The notes below the pieces were generated by a model. The model was not told where the DNA came from and did no database searches. It saw only the letters and a list, made by a program, of their open reading frames with translations. The translations under genes were made by a program, and so were the position numbers. Of a stretch of 64,000 bases of DNA, positions 43,286 to 52,600 are shown in pieces (position 1 is the first letter of the stretch; the number at the start of each line of letters is the position of its first letter). Origin of the DNA: Winogradskyella costae. GTDB lineage: Bacteria; Bacteroidota; Bacteroidia; Flavobacteriales; Flavobacteriaceae. The DNA is taken from NCBI RefSeq assembly GCF_013403865.1, contig NZ_JABFDK010000001.1:868001-932000 (forward strand). Reading direction: 5' to 3'.

Positions 43286-43672
43286 ATGAAAAAACGTGTC
43301 ACAGGAATCGGAGGTCTATTCTTTAAAACTAAAGATCCAAAAGCAGCAAAAGATTGGTACAAAAAGCATCTAGGTTTTAATACAGATGATTATGGTTCTA
43401 CCTTTTGGTGGCAAGACAAAGAAGGTAAAGATTGCTCTACACAATGGAGTCCATTTGCAGAGGATTCAAAGCACTTTGAACCTTCAAAAAAGGACTTTAT
43501 GTTTAACTATAGAGTTGAAAATTTAAAAGAACTTTTAGAAATTTTAAAAGAAGAAGGTGTTACTGTTGTCGGGGACATGGAAGAATACGATTATGGTAAA
43601 TTTGGATGGATACTCGATAATGATGGCAATAAAATTGAACTTTGGGAGCCTATAGACAGTGCTTTTCAATAA
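43286..43672 (+). CDS. VOC-family (glyoxalase-like) protein
   Basis: A 128-residue protein with two beta-alpha-beta-beta-beta units. The start is the ATG at 43286; an ATG five bases upstream reads into an immediate stop. The phrases LFFKTKDPKAAKDWYKKHLGF (N-terminal half) and GKFGWILDNDGNKIELWEP (end, with a likely metal-ligand Glu) are typical of the vicinal oxygen chelate superfamily. The substrate cannot be predicted. The 3' end overlaps, on the opposite strand, an ORF remnant (43650-43769). Confidence 0.85.
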   Translation: MKKRVTGIGGLFFKTKDPKAAKDWYKKHLGFNTDDYGSTFWWQDKEGKDCSTQWSPFAEDSKHFEPSKKDFMFNYRVENLKELLEILKEEGVTVVGDMEEYDYGKFGWILDNDGNKIELWEPIDSAFQ

Positions 43673-43769
43673 ATTCAAATTTTTTAAAATCTTTAGGCCT
43701 GTAATATACATCGCCATGGTTAACTAATGGTCTTGCAATTTGTTTATTAGGAATATCTAAATCAGGCAT
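43650..43769 (-). pseudogene. Antisense ORF remnant at a probable rearrangement junction
   Basis: A 39-codon minus-strand ORF starting at the ATG at 43769 (MPDLDIPNKQIARPLVNHGD, then VYYRPKDFKKFE). The composition reads like real protein, not random AT-rich translation, but the ORF is short and runs into the tail of the VOC gene. It may be the remaining N-terminus of a gene cut by a deletion or insertion. I do not recognise the family. Confidence 0.4.
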
Positions 43770-44149
43770 ATAATGAGTTTTCTGATGACGCTAAGGAATT
43801 TGGACGTGATGCAAAAAGAGCTGCTGATGATTTTAATAACGATACTAAACAAGTATTCAGTGATGGTAAAAATGTTGCTGTTATTGCTCACATTACTTTT
43901 ATTGGATGGATAATTGCTATTGTAATGAATAGTAGTAATAAAACTGAATTCGGCTCTTTTTACATAAGACAGATACTAGGCTTAGTTCTTATAGCAGTCG
44001 TTTCATCTTGGATTCCGATTTTAAATTTAATAATGTGGCTTGTTTTACTCATAGCTTGGGTTATGAGTTTAATCGCTGCATTAGGAGGAGAAATGAAACC
44101 AACATTTTTATTCGGCAAACAATTTCAAGAATGGTTTAAAGGCCTATAA
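43751..44149 (+). pseudogene. DUF4870-like small membrane protein with no start codon
   Basis: The open frame runs from 43751 (after a TAG at 43748) to the stop at 44147-44149. It encodes an acidic amphipathic stretch (FSDDAKEFGRDAKRAADDFN) followed by IAHITFIGWIIAIVMNSSNK and two or three membrane segments, the usual layout of a DUF4870-like family in flavobacteria. No ATG, GTG or TTG lies in frame before 43925, so a start there would delete the N-terminal half. One missing base near 43774 (TAATGAGTTTT) would explain it: a G after ATG restores MEFSDDAKEFG. It is either a recent pseudogene, a sequence error or a truncated but translated protein from 43925. Confidence 0.6.
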
Positions 44150-44155
44150 TATATC

Positions 44156-44185
44156 AAAACCCAGAATGTTAATTCTGGGTTTTTT
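44156..44185 (+). terminator. Terminator after the DUF4870-like locus
   Basis: AAAACCCAGAAT pairs perfectly with ATTCTGGGTTTT around GTTA and ends in a T run. Confidence 0.9.
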
Positions 44186-44279
44186 ATTTGCCTACTAAAA
44201 ATAAATACTCACTCCGTATCAATAAATAGTTCTACTATTTTATTACTACTTCCGCCCTATAAACCTTTGATATACACTC

Positions 44280-44297
44280 AAAAAAAAAAAAAAAAAA
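44280..44297 (+). repeat. Homopolymer of 18 A
   Basis: Eighteen consecutive A in the spacer between convergent genes, 28 bases from the OlsF-like stop codon. Probably prone to length variation. Confidence 0.9.
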
Positions 44298-44324
44298 GGA
44301 ACAGAGTGATTTATAATAATTATC

Positions 44325-46157
44325 TTATTTATCCTCGTGGGTATCTGTAAATTTACGTTCTAATTCTGCCTGAAATTCTTCCATTACAGGCCTTACAGTA
44401 CTTTCTGGTAAGTCTTCAATTTTTATGTACATTAATCCATCTACGGCGTTATTAAAAAGAGGATCTACATTAAATGCAACAAGTCTTGCATTTTGTTTAA
44501 TATATTTTTTAAGTAAGACAGGTAATCGCAATGCACCCGGCTCTACTTCATCTATAATTTTATCGAATTTATTTAAATCAGCTTCGGTAGCATCAAAAAC
44601 AAAATCTTTATCAGCATCTTGCAGCTTTACTTTGAACTCTTTTTTTGGATGAACGTATTGTGCGACATACGGATCGTAATAATGGGATTTCATAAACTCA
44701 ATCATCAAACTTTTTGAAAAATTAGAAAACTGATTACTAATACTTACTCCTCCAATTAAATATTTATGTTCAGGAAAACGTAAAGTAATATGAACAATAC
44801 CTTTCCACAGTAAAAATAAAGGCATTGGTTTTTGCTGGTACTCTTTAATGATAAACGCACGACCCATTTCTATAGATTGGCTCATCATTTTATGCAATTC
44901 TGGCTCAAAGCGAAATAAATCTTGCAAATAAAATCCATCAATACCAAAACGTTCAAAAATCTTAGATCCTAAGCCCATTCTGTACGCTCCAGCAATCAGG
45001 TTTTTTTCATTATCCCATAAAAACATATGATGATAATAGGTATCAAACTTATCTAAATCAATAGCTTCATTGGTACCCTCACCAACTTCTCTAAATGTAA
45101 TTTCTCTTAACCTACCTATTTCTCTTAATATGTTAGGAATGTCTTTTGCAGATGCTAAAAACACTTCATAATTTTTGCTTTCTAACAGTCTACCATCACT
45201 TACCCTTAGCTTATCTACCTCAGCAATCATTACTTTCGGTGCTATTGGAGTCACAATTCGTTTTGGAATTTTTGCGACTTTTAGCTGTGATTGGATGTTA
45301 TCTAGAATCTTAGGTTTGTCTTCAAATGTTTTAGACAACATATAAGTTTTACGTCTTAAAAATTCTGAAAACTCAGGAAGTGTAGGGTGTTCCTTCTGAT
45401 CTTTTACCGAGATAGCCTTACCGACTCTCACTTTTATTACACGGCGTTTTTGAGTTAAGACTTCAGAAGGCAATTTTGCCGTTCTTAGTGTATCACTTAA
45501 TCTAGAAAGTCTATAAAATAATCGACTATTCTTAGCATGAAAATAAATAGGAACCACAGGAACTTCTGCTTTCTGAATTAATTTCATCGCGGCAACCTCC
45601 CATTCCTTATCGACAACTAATTTGCCATCACGATAAGTAGAAACTTCACCAGCAGGAAACACTCCCAAAGGATGTCCATCTCTTAAATGTCTAATGGAAT
45701 TTTTAAAACCAGCAATGCTACTCGCTGCATCTTTTCTACCTTCAAAAGGATTTACAGGCATTATGTATGGCTTCAACGGCTCAATACGATGTAACAGAAA
45801 ATTAGCTATGATTTTAAAATCACTTCGCTGCTCTATCATAAGTTTTAATAGTAAAATACCATCAATACCACCAAGCGGATGATTAGAGATTGTTATATAA
45901 GGGCCTTCTTTAGGGAGACGCTTCATATCCTCTTCAGGAATCTCAAATTTTATCTGAAATTCTTCTAAAATAGCATCTAGAAAAGCACCATCACTTAGGT
46001 GCTTATTGCGTTTATAAAATTTATTTATTGTAGAAATTTTAAGGACCTTCATCAATGTCCATCCAAAAAAAGTACCCAAAAAACCATACTTATCAGCATG
46101 GATAGCTTTAGCGACTTCTTTTGCGGTTACTAAACCAGTATCGGACGATTTCCCCAT
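44325..46157 (-). CDS. olsF: OlsF-like bifunctional acyltransferase (PlsC-type plus OlsB/GNAT-type)
   Basis: A 610-residue two-domain protein. The N-terminal half (about 80-285) is a lysophospholipid acyltransferase domain with SNHPLGGIDG (His93, Asp99; a His-x5-Asp form rather than His-x4-Asp) and the later FPAGEVSTY motif. The C-terminal half (about 320-560) resembles the OlsB/hemolysin-type GNAT N-acyltransferases (EIGRLREITFREVGEGTN; YLIGGVSISNQFS). This architecture is that of OlsF, which makes ornithine lipids in both acylation steps in Serratia and Flavobacterium. The substrate here is inferred. It lies 20 bases downstream of aspartate kinase and may share its transcript. Confidence 0.78.
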   Translation of the reverse strand: MGKSSDTGLVTAKEVAKAIHADKYGFLGTFFGWTLMKVLKISTINKFYKRNKHLSDGAFLDAILEEFQIKFEIPEEDMKRLPKEGPYITISNHPLGGIDGILLLKLMIEQRSDFKIIANFLLHRIEPLKPYIMPVNPFEGRKDAASSIAGFKNSIRHLRDGHPLGVFPAGEVSTYRDGKLVVDKEWEVAAMKLIQKAEVPVVPIYFHAKNSRLFYRLSRLSDTLRTAKLPSEVLTQKRRVIKVRVGKAISVKDQKEHPTLPEFSEFLRRKTYMLSKTFEDKPKILDNIQSQLKVAKIPKRIVTPIAPKVMIAEVDKLRVSDGRLLESKNYEVFLASAKDIPNILREIGRLREITFREVGEGTNEAIDLDKFDTYYHHMFLWDNEKNLIAGAYRMGLGSKIFERFGIDGFYLQDLFRFEPELHKMMSQSIEMGRAFIIKEYQQKPMPLFLLWKGIVHITLRFPEHKYLIGGVSISNQFSNFSKSLMIEFMKSHYYDPYVAQYVHPKKEFKVKLQDADKDFVFDATEADLNKFDKIIDEVEPGALRLPVLLKKYIKQNARLVAFNVDPLFNNAVDGLMYIKIEDLPESTVRPVMEEFQAELERKFTDTHEDK

Positions 46158-46161
46158 AAAA

Positions 46162-46169
46162 CAAATGTA
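46162..46169 (-). promoter_or_regulatory. Predicted -7 element (TACATTTG) just before the OlsF-like gene
   Basis: Perfect TAnnTTTG on the minus strand, ending four bases before the ATG at 46157, the same geometry as at uppP. No clear -33 element; part of it lies near the aspartate kinase stop. Confidence 0.4.
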
Positions 46170-46177
46170 ACAACTAT

Positions 46178-47428
46178 TTATTTAGTAACGATTTGAACTG
46201 TCCCTTGCGCTAACTGTTTAAGCAACACAACCTTGTCTTTTTCAAGTTCATCTACAACAACGTCATTATAATGTCTAATAGTGTATAAACTCACATCATT
46301 ATGACAAACTACCTTAAATTTTGCTTTTAAATGCTGCAGTAGTTTTTCGAGATTATCAAATAAATTATCAATACAAACAGAAAAACTAATTGCAGAATTC
46401 TGAATCACATCGACTTTCATTTTATATAAATGCAACAGACTAAATATTTCACTAATGTTTTCTTCCATAATATAAGAAAAATCTAAAGATGATAATGAAA
46501 TTAATGTCTGATTCTTCTTAACAATGAAACACGGAACTTCTGGTACTATTCCCTTTCCTTTACTAACGCACGTACCATCTCCTTCCGGATTTAGAAACGA
46601 CTTTACATACAACGGAATTTCCTTTTGCTGTAATGGTTGTAGCGTTTTAGGGTGAATCACCGAAGCTCCATAAAAAGCCAACTCTATAGCTTCTCTATAT
46701 GAGATTTGATGTAATAGTTGAGCGTTTTCAAAATATCTTGGATCTGCATTTAAAACGCCTGGTACATCTTTCCAAATTGTAACACTGTCAGCGTTCAAAC
46801 AATACGCAAAAATAGCCGCCGTATAGTCACTACCCTCCCTACCTAAAGTAGTGGTAAAATTATTAGCATCACTACCTAAAAATCCTTGTGTAATATTTAA
46901 AATATTAGGATTTAAATTAGAAGAAATATTTACTTGTGTTTTTTCCCAATTTACATTAGAACGTCTGTAATAATTATCGGTTTTTACAAATTCTCTAACA
47001 TCAACCCAATTATTTTTTAAGCCAATTTCATTAAGATAATGACTGATTATTGTGGTCGAAATTAATTCACCATAACCGATAACTTGGTCGTATACATAAT
47101 TATAATCCGGGGATTTATTACTTTTAAAAAAGGCATTTAACTCATCAAAAAAGGCCTTTACATCTGTGAATACTTGATGACGATTATTCTCAAATAAATC
47201 GACTAAAATATCATTATGACATTTAATAACTTCGTGAATGGCACTTTGTAATTCCTCCTTATGTTCAAAATAATTTTTAATTACTAACTCCATTCGATTA
47301 GTCGTTTTTCCCATTGCTGAAATCACAACTAAAGTGTTATCGTATCCTGTGGTTTTTAAAACTTTTGCTAAATTTTTTACACCATCTGCATCTTTTACCG
47401 ATGCACCACCAAATTTAAAAATGCGCAT
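46178..47428 (-). CDS. Aspartate kinase
   Basis: Phosphorylates aspartate, first step toward lysine, threonine, methionine and diaminopimelate. The 416-residue protein has the N-terminal nucleotide motif FKFGGASVKDADG (the usual FGGTSV with Ala for Thr), the aspartate site TLGREGSDYTAAIFAYCLNA (about 193-212) and DVPGVLNADPR (about 218-228), and an ACT-like regulatory region (about 300-410). It is monofunctional: no homoserine dehydrogenase domain. Its ATG overlaps the stop of the GNAT gene by one base (TAATG), so translation is coupled. Confidence 0.93.
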   Translation of the reverse strand: MRIFKFGGASVKDADGVKNLAKVLKTTGYDNTLVVISAMGKTTNRMELVIKNYFEHKEELQSAIHEVIKCHNDILVDLFENNRHQVFTDVKAFFDELNAFFKSNKSPDYNYVYDQVIGYGELISTTIISHYLNEIGLKNNWVDVREFVKTDNYYRRSNVNWEKTQVNISSNLNPNILNITQGFLGSDANNFTTTLGREGSDYTAAIFAYCLNADSVTIWKDVPGVLNADPRYFENAQLLHQISYREAIELAFYGASVIHPKTLQPLQQKEIPLYVKSFLNPEGDGTCVSKGKGIVPEVPCFIVKKNQTLISLSSLDFSYIMEENISEIFSLLHLYKMKVDVIQNSAISFSVCIDNLFDNLEKLLQHLKAKFKVVCHNDVSLYTIRHYNDVVVDELEKDKVVLLKQLAQGTVQIVTK

Positions 47429-47904
47429 TATATTCTATTTAAATAATTTTCAATTCCGTTTTTATCTAAGTGCACCACATTCCAGTCGCGCTTTACATCT
47501 GCACCTTTACTTTCGTAAAAGCTTATAGCAGGTTCATTCCAATCTAGTACCTCCCAACTTACGCGTTTCACATCTAGTTGCTTGGCATATTTTACAACTG
47601 CATTTAAAAGCAGTGTACCCAAACCTTTACCTCTACATTCTTCGCTAACAATAAGATCTTCTAAGTGTAAAATTTCGCCTTTCCATGTGGAATATCTCAT
47701 ATATACCAAGGCAATCCCCTCAATCTTATTGTCAATTTCACTAACAAAGCAAGTGAATTTTGGATTTGTACCAAATCCATCATTCTGTAAGTCTAATACT
47801 GTAATTTCTACAGCATCCTCTTCTTTTTCAAACGTTGCCAATTCTTCAATAAGTTCTAAAACTCTTGGCATATCTTCGATAAGTGCTAATCTTGGTTGTT
47901 TCAT
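47428..47904 (-). CDS. GNAT-family N-acetyltransferase
   Basis: A 158-residue acetyltransferase. The acetyl-CoA-binding motif is EECRGKGLGTLLLNAVV (about 88-104), preceded by the strand LHLEDLIVS and followed by VSWEVLDWNEPAISFYESKGA (about 119-139), the usual GNAT ending. It resembles the diamine/spermidine acetyltransferase-like branch (family knowledge), but the substrate is not determinable. It heads the minus-strand GNAT > aspartate kinase > OlsF-like group. Confidence 0.92.
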   Translation of the reverse strand: MKQPRLALIEDMPRVLELIEELATFEKEEDAVEITVLDLQNDGFGTNPKFTCFVSEIDNKIEGIALVYMRYSTWKGEILHLEDLIVSEECRGKGLGTLLLNAVVKYAKQLDVKRVSWEVLDWNEPAISFYESKGADVKRDWNVVHLDKNGIENYLNRI

Positions 47905-48029
47905 TTTGCAAATAAAAGAGTCAAAGATAATCTAATCTCACTTTACAAAACAATTTTTTTAAAGTACGAAAACGTTATAGTTTCCTAAAAAAGGCGATAT
48001 TTGTGTGCTACTAATCAATATTATACTTC

Positions 48030-49040
48030 ATGTCTAAACCAAATCAAACCTTAGGGGAATTCATAATTGAAAATCAAACGTCTTTTAAATATACCTCAGG
48101 GGAACTGTCTCGTCTATTAAATTCTATTCGTTTAGCAGCTAAAGTTGTTAATCACGAAGTTAATAAAGCTGGCCTAGTAGATATCATTGGTAATGCTGGT
48201 GATACAAATATCCAAGGTGAAGATCAACAAAAACTAGATGTATATGCCAACGACAAGTTTATTCAAACTTTAACTAAACGAAACATTGTTTGTGGTATTG
48301 CTAGTGAAGAAGAAGATGATTTTATTGCTATTAATAGCCAAGATGAAAATAATCAGAATAAGTATGTCGTCTTAATTGACCCTTTAGATGGCTCATCTAA
48401 TATTGATGTTAATGTTTCTGTAGGAACCATATTCTCAATTTATAGACGTGTTACTCCATTAGGTACACCAGTAACTTTAGAGGATTTCTTACAAAAAGGA
48501 AGCGCGCAAGTTGCAGCTGGTTACGTGGTATATGGTACATCTACTATGTTAGTGTATACAACAGGAGATGGTGTTAATGGTTTTACATTAAACCCAGCGA
48601 TTGGCTCTTATTATCTATCGCATCCTAATATGGAATTTCCAAAAGATGGCAACATCTACTCTGTAAATGAAGGAAATTATTCAGACTTCCCAATAGGCAT
48701 CAAAAAGTATATAAAATACTGCCAACAAGATGAAGGAGAAAGACCATATACAAGTAGATATATTGGTTCTTTAGTTTCTGATTTTCATAGAAACATGATT
48801 AAAGGAGGTATTTACATGTACCCAAAAAGTTCTAAAAACCCAAAAGGAAAATTACGATTATTATATGAGTGTAACCCAATAGCTTTTATTGCAGAACAAG
48901 CTAATGGTAAAGCAAGTGATGGGTTTACAAGAATAATGGATATTACACCTACAGAATTACATGAACGCGTACCTTTTATTTGTGGTAGTGTAAATATGGT
49001 AGAAAAAGCTGAAGAGTTTATGCGCAACGAAGAGAAATAA
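48030..49040 (+). CDS. fbp: Fructose-1,6-bisphosphatase class I
   Basis: Gluconeogenic phosphatase. The 336-residue length is typical. Metal and phosphate sites are seen in [10 protein letters not shown] (about 90-99) and in [20 protein letters not shown] (about 114-133), and the sugar-phosphate site near [12 protein letters not shown] (about 237-248) and [15 protein letters not shown] (about 268-282). It is transcribed divergently from the GNAT gene and is ended by a perfect hairpin terminator at 49078-49125. Confidence 0.97.
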   Translation: MSKPNQTLGEFIIENQTSFKYTSGELSRLLNSIRLAAKVVNHEVNKAGLVDIIGNAGDTNIQGEDQQKLDVYANDKFIQTLTKRNIVCGIASEEEDDFIAINSQDENNQNKYVVLIDPLDGSSNIDVNVSVGTIFSIYRRVTPLGTPVTLEDFLQKGSAQVAAGYVVYGTSTMLVYTTGDGVNGFTLNPAIGSYYLSHPNMEFPKDGNIYSVNEGNYSDFPIGIKKYIKYCQQDEGERPYTSRYIGSLVSDFHRNMIKGGIYMYPKSSKNPKGKLRLLYECNPIAFIAEQANGKASDGFTRIMDITPTELHERVPFICGSVNMVEKAEEFMRNEEK

Positions 49041-49077
49041 ATAATTTAAAGTCTAAAGCTTTAAATTAAAACCAATA

Positions 49078-49125
49078 AAAAAGCGACTATATTTAACGTT
49101 ATAATGTTAAATATAGTCGCTTTTT
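49078..49125. terminator. Bidirectional terminator between fbp and the TerB gene
   Basis: A perfect 20-base stem (AAAAAGCGACTATATTTAAC with its complement) around an 8-base loop, flanked by A and T runs. It serves both convergent genes. Confidence 0.95.
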
Positions 49126-49138
49126 AAGTTAAGAGCTA

Positions 49139-49570
49139 TTACTCATTCATGGACTTAATACCATCAATAAATGTATCAAGATCTACCTTCTCATAAGCCA
49201 ATGCTAAAGCTTTATCCGCTATATACTTAACGTTATTAGAATTAAAACCTAAGCCCACACAAAGTTTCTCTAATAACCAATGTTGGTTTGGCCCTTCGAT
49301 ATCATCTACCCATACCATACGTGCCAAATCATAAAGACGCTCTAAACGCATGTCATAAGATGTTGGTGGATTTATAGGGTGACTTTTATAATCTATTAAT
49401 ATCTGCTTATATTCTAACTCCGAAATATCTAATCGTGTAGCTAAACGATCTAAGAACGCTTTCTCTTTCTCGGTAATAACACCATCACTGTTAGCAACTC
49501 TAACTATGGCTGCAAAATGGTCTTCGTTACGCTTTTTAAATCCGCTATCGAATAAATCTGAAAATGACAT
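49139..49570 (-). CDS. TerB-family protein
   Basis: A 143-residue all-helical protein. The TerB signature is the acidic EF-hand-like start IVRVANSDGVITEKEKAFLDRL (about 22-43) and the second repeat around WVDDIEGPNQHWLLEKL (about 92-108). The family is named from tellurite-resistance operons, but isolated TerB proteins like this one have no established role; metal sensing or stress signalling are possibilities. No other ter genes lie nearby. It is convergent with fbp. Confidence 0.85.
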   Translation of the reverse strand: MSFSDLFDSGFKKRNEDHFAAIVRVANSDGVITEKEKAFLDRLATRLDISELEYKQILIDYKSHPINPPTSYDMRLERLYDLARMVWVDDIEGPNQHWLLEKLCVGLGFNSNNVKYIADKALALAYEKVDLDTFIDGIKSMNE

Positions 49571-49659
49571 ATATATACTTTATTTATTATCTAATTATTA
49601 ATTCTGAACAAATATAATTCTATTCAAAGAATTATCATTAGTGAACACTTCAAAAATTT

Positions 49660-49667
49660 TATATTTG
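49660..49667 (+). promoter_or_regulatory. Predicted -7 element (TATATTTG) of mfd
   Basis: Perfect TAnnTTTG match 19 bases before the TTG at 49687, consistent with that start codon. Confidence 0.5.
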
Positions 49668-49686
49668 TAATTCCAAAATAAGAAAC

Positions 49687-52600
49687 TTGAGTAAAGTATC
49701 TATTGCCCAAACATTCGCACAGACTTTGCAACTGCAAAATCTGCAAACTGCTATTGCCCAAAGCGAACCTTTAGACTCCGCTCAAGGCAAGTCAAAAACA
49801 CATTTAAAAGGACTCGTTGGCTCCTCATTTTCAATTACGGTTTCCGAAGCTTTTAAAACAGCAGACCAACCTTTTTTATTGATTTTTGATGACAAAGAAG
49901 AAGCCGCTTTTTATCTTAATGATTTAGAACAACTCATTAATGATAAAGACGTGTTGTTTTATCCAGGAAGCTACAGAAGACCATACCAAATTGAAGAAAC
50001 CAATAATGCCAACGTACTCTTACGTGCCGAAGTTTTAAACCGTATTAATTCGCGTAAAAAACCGTGTATTATTGTGACCTATCCTGACGCGCTTTTTGAA
50101 AAGGTAGTCACTAAAAAAGAACTTGAAAAGAACACTTTAAAAATCTCAGTTGGTAACGACCTAAGTATCGATTTTGTAAACGAGGTATTGTTTGAATACA
50201 AATTTAAGCGTGTCGATTTTGTAACAGAACCTGGCGAGTTTTCAGTTAGAGGTGGTATCATAGATGTGTTTTCATTTTCGCATGACGAACCTTATCGAAT
50301 AGAATTTTTTGGAGATGAAGTTGATAGTATCCGAACTTTTGATGTAGAAACACAACTATCAACCGAGCGGATTAAAAAAGTAAGTATTATTCCGAATGTA
50401 GCCAATAAGATGATTGCAGAACAACGCGAAAGTTTTCTAAAATACATATCGAATAAGACGGTTATTTTTTCTAAAAATGCATCCCTTACATTTTCAAGAA
50501 TTGATGACTTTTATGGCAAAGCTGAAGAAGCTTTTAATAATTTATCTAGCGAAGTAAAGCATGCTTCTCCTGAAGAATTATTCTGTAATTCTGACTTATT
50601 AAAACGTCAATTTCTAGACTATCCTTTAGTAGAATTTGGAACCGAAGCTTTTTTCGCGCAGCAACTTATTGCCTTTTATACTAAGCCACAACCAGCATTC
50701 AATAAGCAATTCAATTTGTTAATTGACGATTTAAACGAAAATCACGCTAACGGCATAACCAATTATATTGCTTGTGTTAGCGAACAACAAGCCAAACGTT
50801 TTCACGATATTTTTGATGACGCTGAGCAGACTGTGCATTATAAAACGGTTGTATTGTCGTTATATCAAGGTTTTATAGACACCGATCACAACATTGCGGT
50901 TTATACCGATCATCAAATTTTTGATCGTTATCATAAATTTCATCTTAAAAATGGTTACGCCAAAAAACAAGCCATCACCTTAAAAGAACTCACCAATCTA
51001 GAAATCGGTGATTACGTAACGCACATTGACCATGGAATTGGGAAGTTTGGAGGGCTTCAAAAAATAGATGTTGAAGGCAAAAAACAAGAAGCTATTAAAT
51101 TGGTTTACGGAGAACGGGATATTTTATACCTCAGCATTCATTCTCTACACAAGATTACCAAGTTTAACGGTAAAGATGGTAAACCGCCAACGGTATATAA
51201 ATTAGGAAGTAAAGCTTGGGCTACTTTAAAACAAAAAACGAAATCTAAGGTTAAAGAAATTGCTTTCAACCTTATAAAACTTTATGCCAAACGAAAACTA
51301 AAGAAAGGATTTCAATACGCACCAGATAGCCATATGCAATTGGAGTTGGAAGCATCTTTTATCTATGAAGATACTCCCGATCAAATTACGTCTACAGCAG
51401 ATATAAAAGCAGATATGGAAAGTGAGCGTCCAATGGATCGCCTCATCTGTGGTGATGTAGGCTTTGGTAAAACTGAAGTTGCTATAAGAGCCGCCTTTAA
51501 AGCTGTAGATAATGGGAAACAAGTTGCTGTTTTAGTGCCAACAACTATCTTAGCTTATCAGCATTCGCGTACGTTTAAAGAACGTTTAAAAGATTTTCCG
51601 GTGACTGTAGATTATGTCAACCGTTTTAGAACAGCCAAAGAAAAACGCGAAACTTTAGAAGGCTTAGAAAAAGGAAACGTTGATATTATTATTGGTACCC
51701 ATCAACTCGCTAGTAAAAATGTAAAATTTAAAGATTTAGGATTACTAATTGTTGATGAAGAACAGAAGTTTGGTGTTTCTGTAAAAGAAAAATTAAAGAC
51801 CATAAAGGAAAACGTAGATGTATTAACGCTGACTGCAACTCCAATTCCGAGAACACTTCAGTTTAGTTTAATGGCTGCAAGAGATTTATCGGTCATTAAT
51901 ACAGCTCCTCCAAATAGGTATCCTATAGAAAGTCATGTCATTCGTTTTGGAGAAGAAACGATTAGAGATGCGGTAAGTTATGAAATTCAACGTGGTGGTC
52001 AGGTTTACTTTATTCATAATAGAATTGAAAATATTAAGGAAGTTGCTGGTATGGTTCAACGTTTAGTGCCTGATGCAAAAATTGGTATTGGCCATGGACA
52101 GCTCGATGGTAAAAAACTAGAAAACCTAATGCTCGCTTTTATGAATGGTGAATTTGATGTTTTAATCGCAACCACTATTGTAGAAAGTGGTTTAGATGTT
52201 CCAAATGCCAATACTATTTTCATTAATAATGCGAACAATTTTGGGTTGAGTGATTTACACCAAATGCGTGGTCGTGTAGGTCGAAGCAACAAAAAAGCAT
52301 TTTGTTATTTTATTACTCCAGAGTATTCTGCAATGACAACCGATGCCAGAAAACGGATTTCAGCCTTAGAGCAATTTACAGAATTGGGCAGTGGGTTCAA
52401 TATTGCTATGAAAGATTTAGAAATTAGAGGTGCAGGTGATTTATTAGGCGGCGAACAAAGTGGTTTTATTAATGATATTGGTTTCGATACTTATCAGAAA
52501 ATCCTAAACGAAGCGATAGATGAATTAAAAGAAACTGAATTTTCAGATTTATATAAAGACGATGGCAAGCCTAAGCAATATGTAAAAGATATAACTATTG

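Noticed and set aside
49139-49570. Tellurite-resistance cluster
   Set aside because: A single TerB-like gene without terC, terD or terZ relatives does not make a resistance operon.
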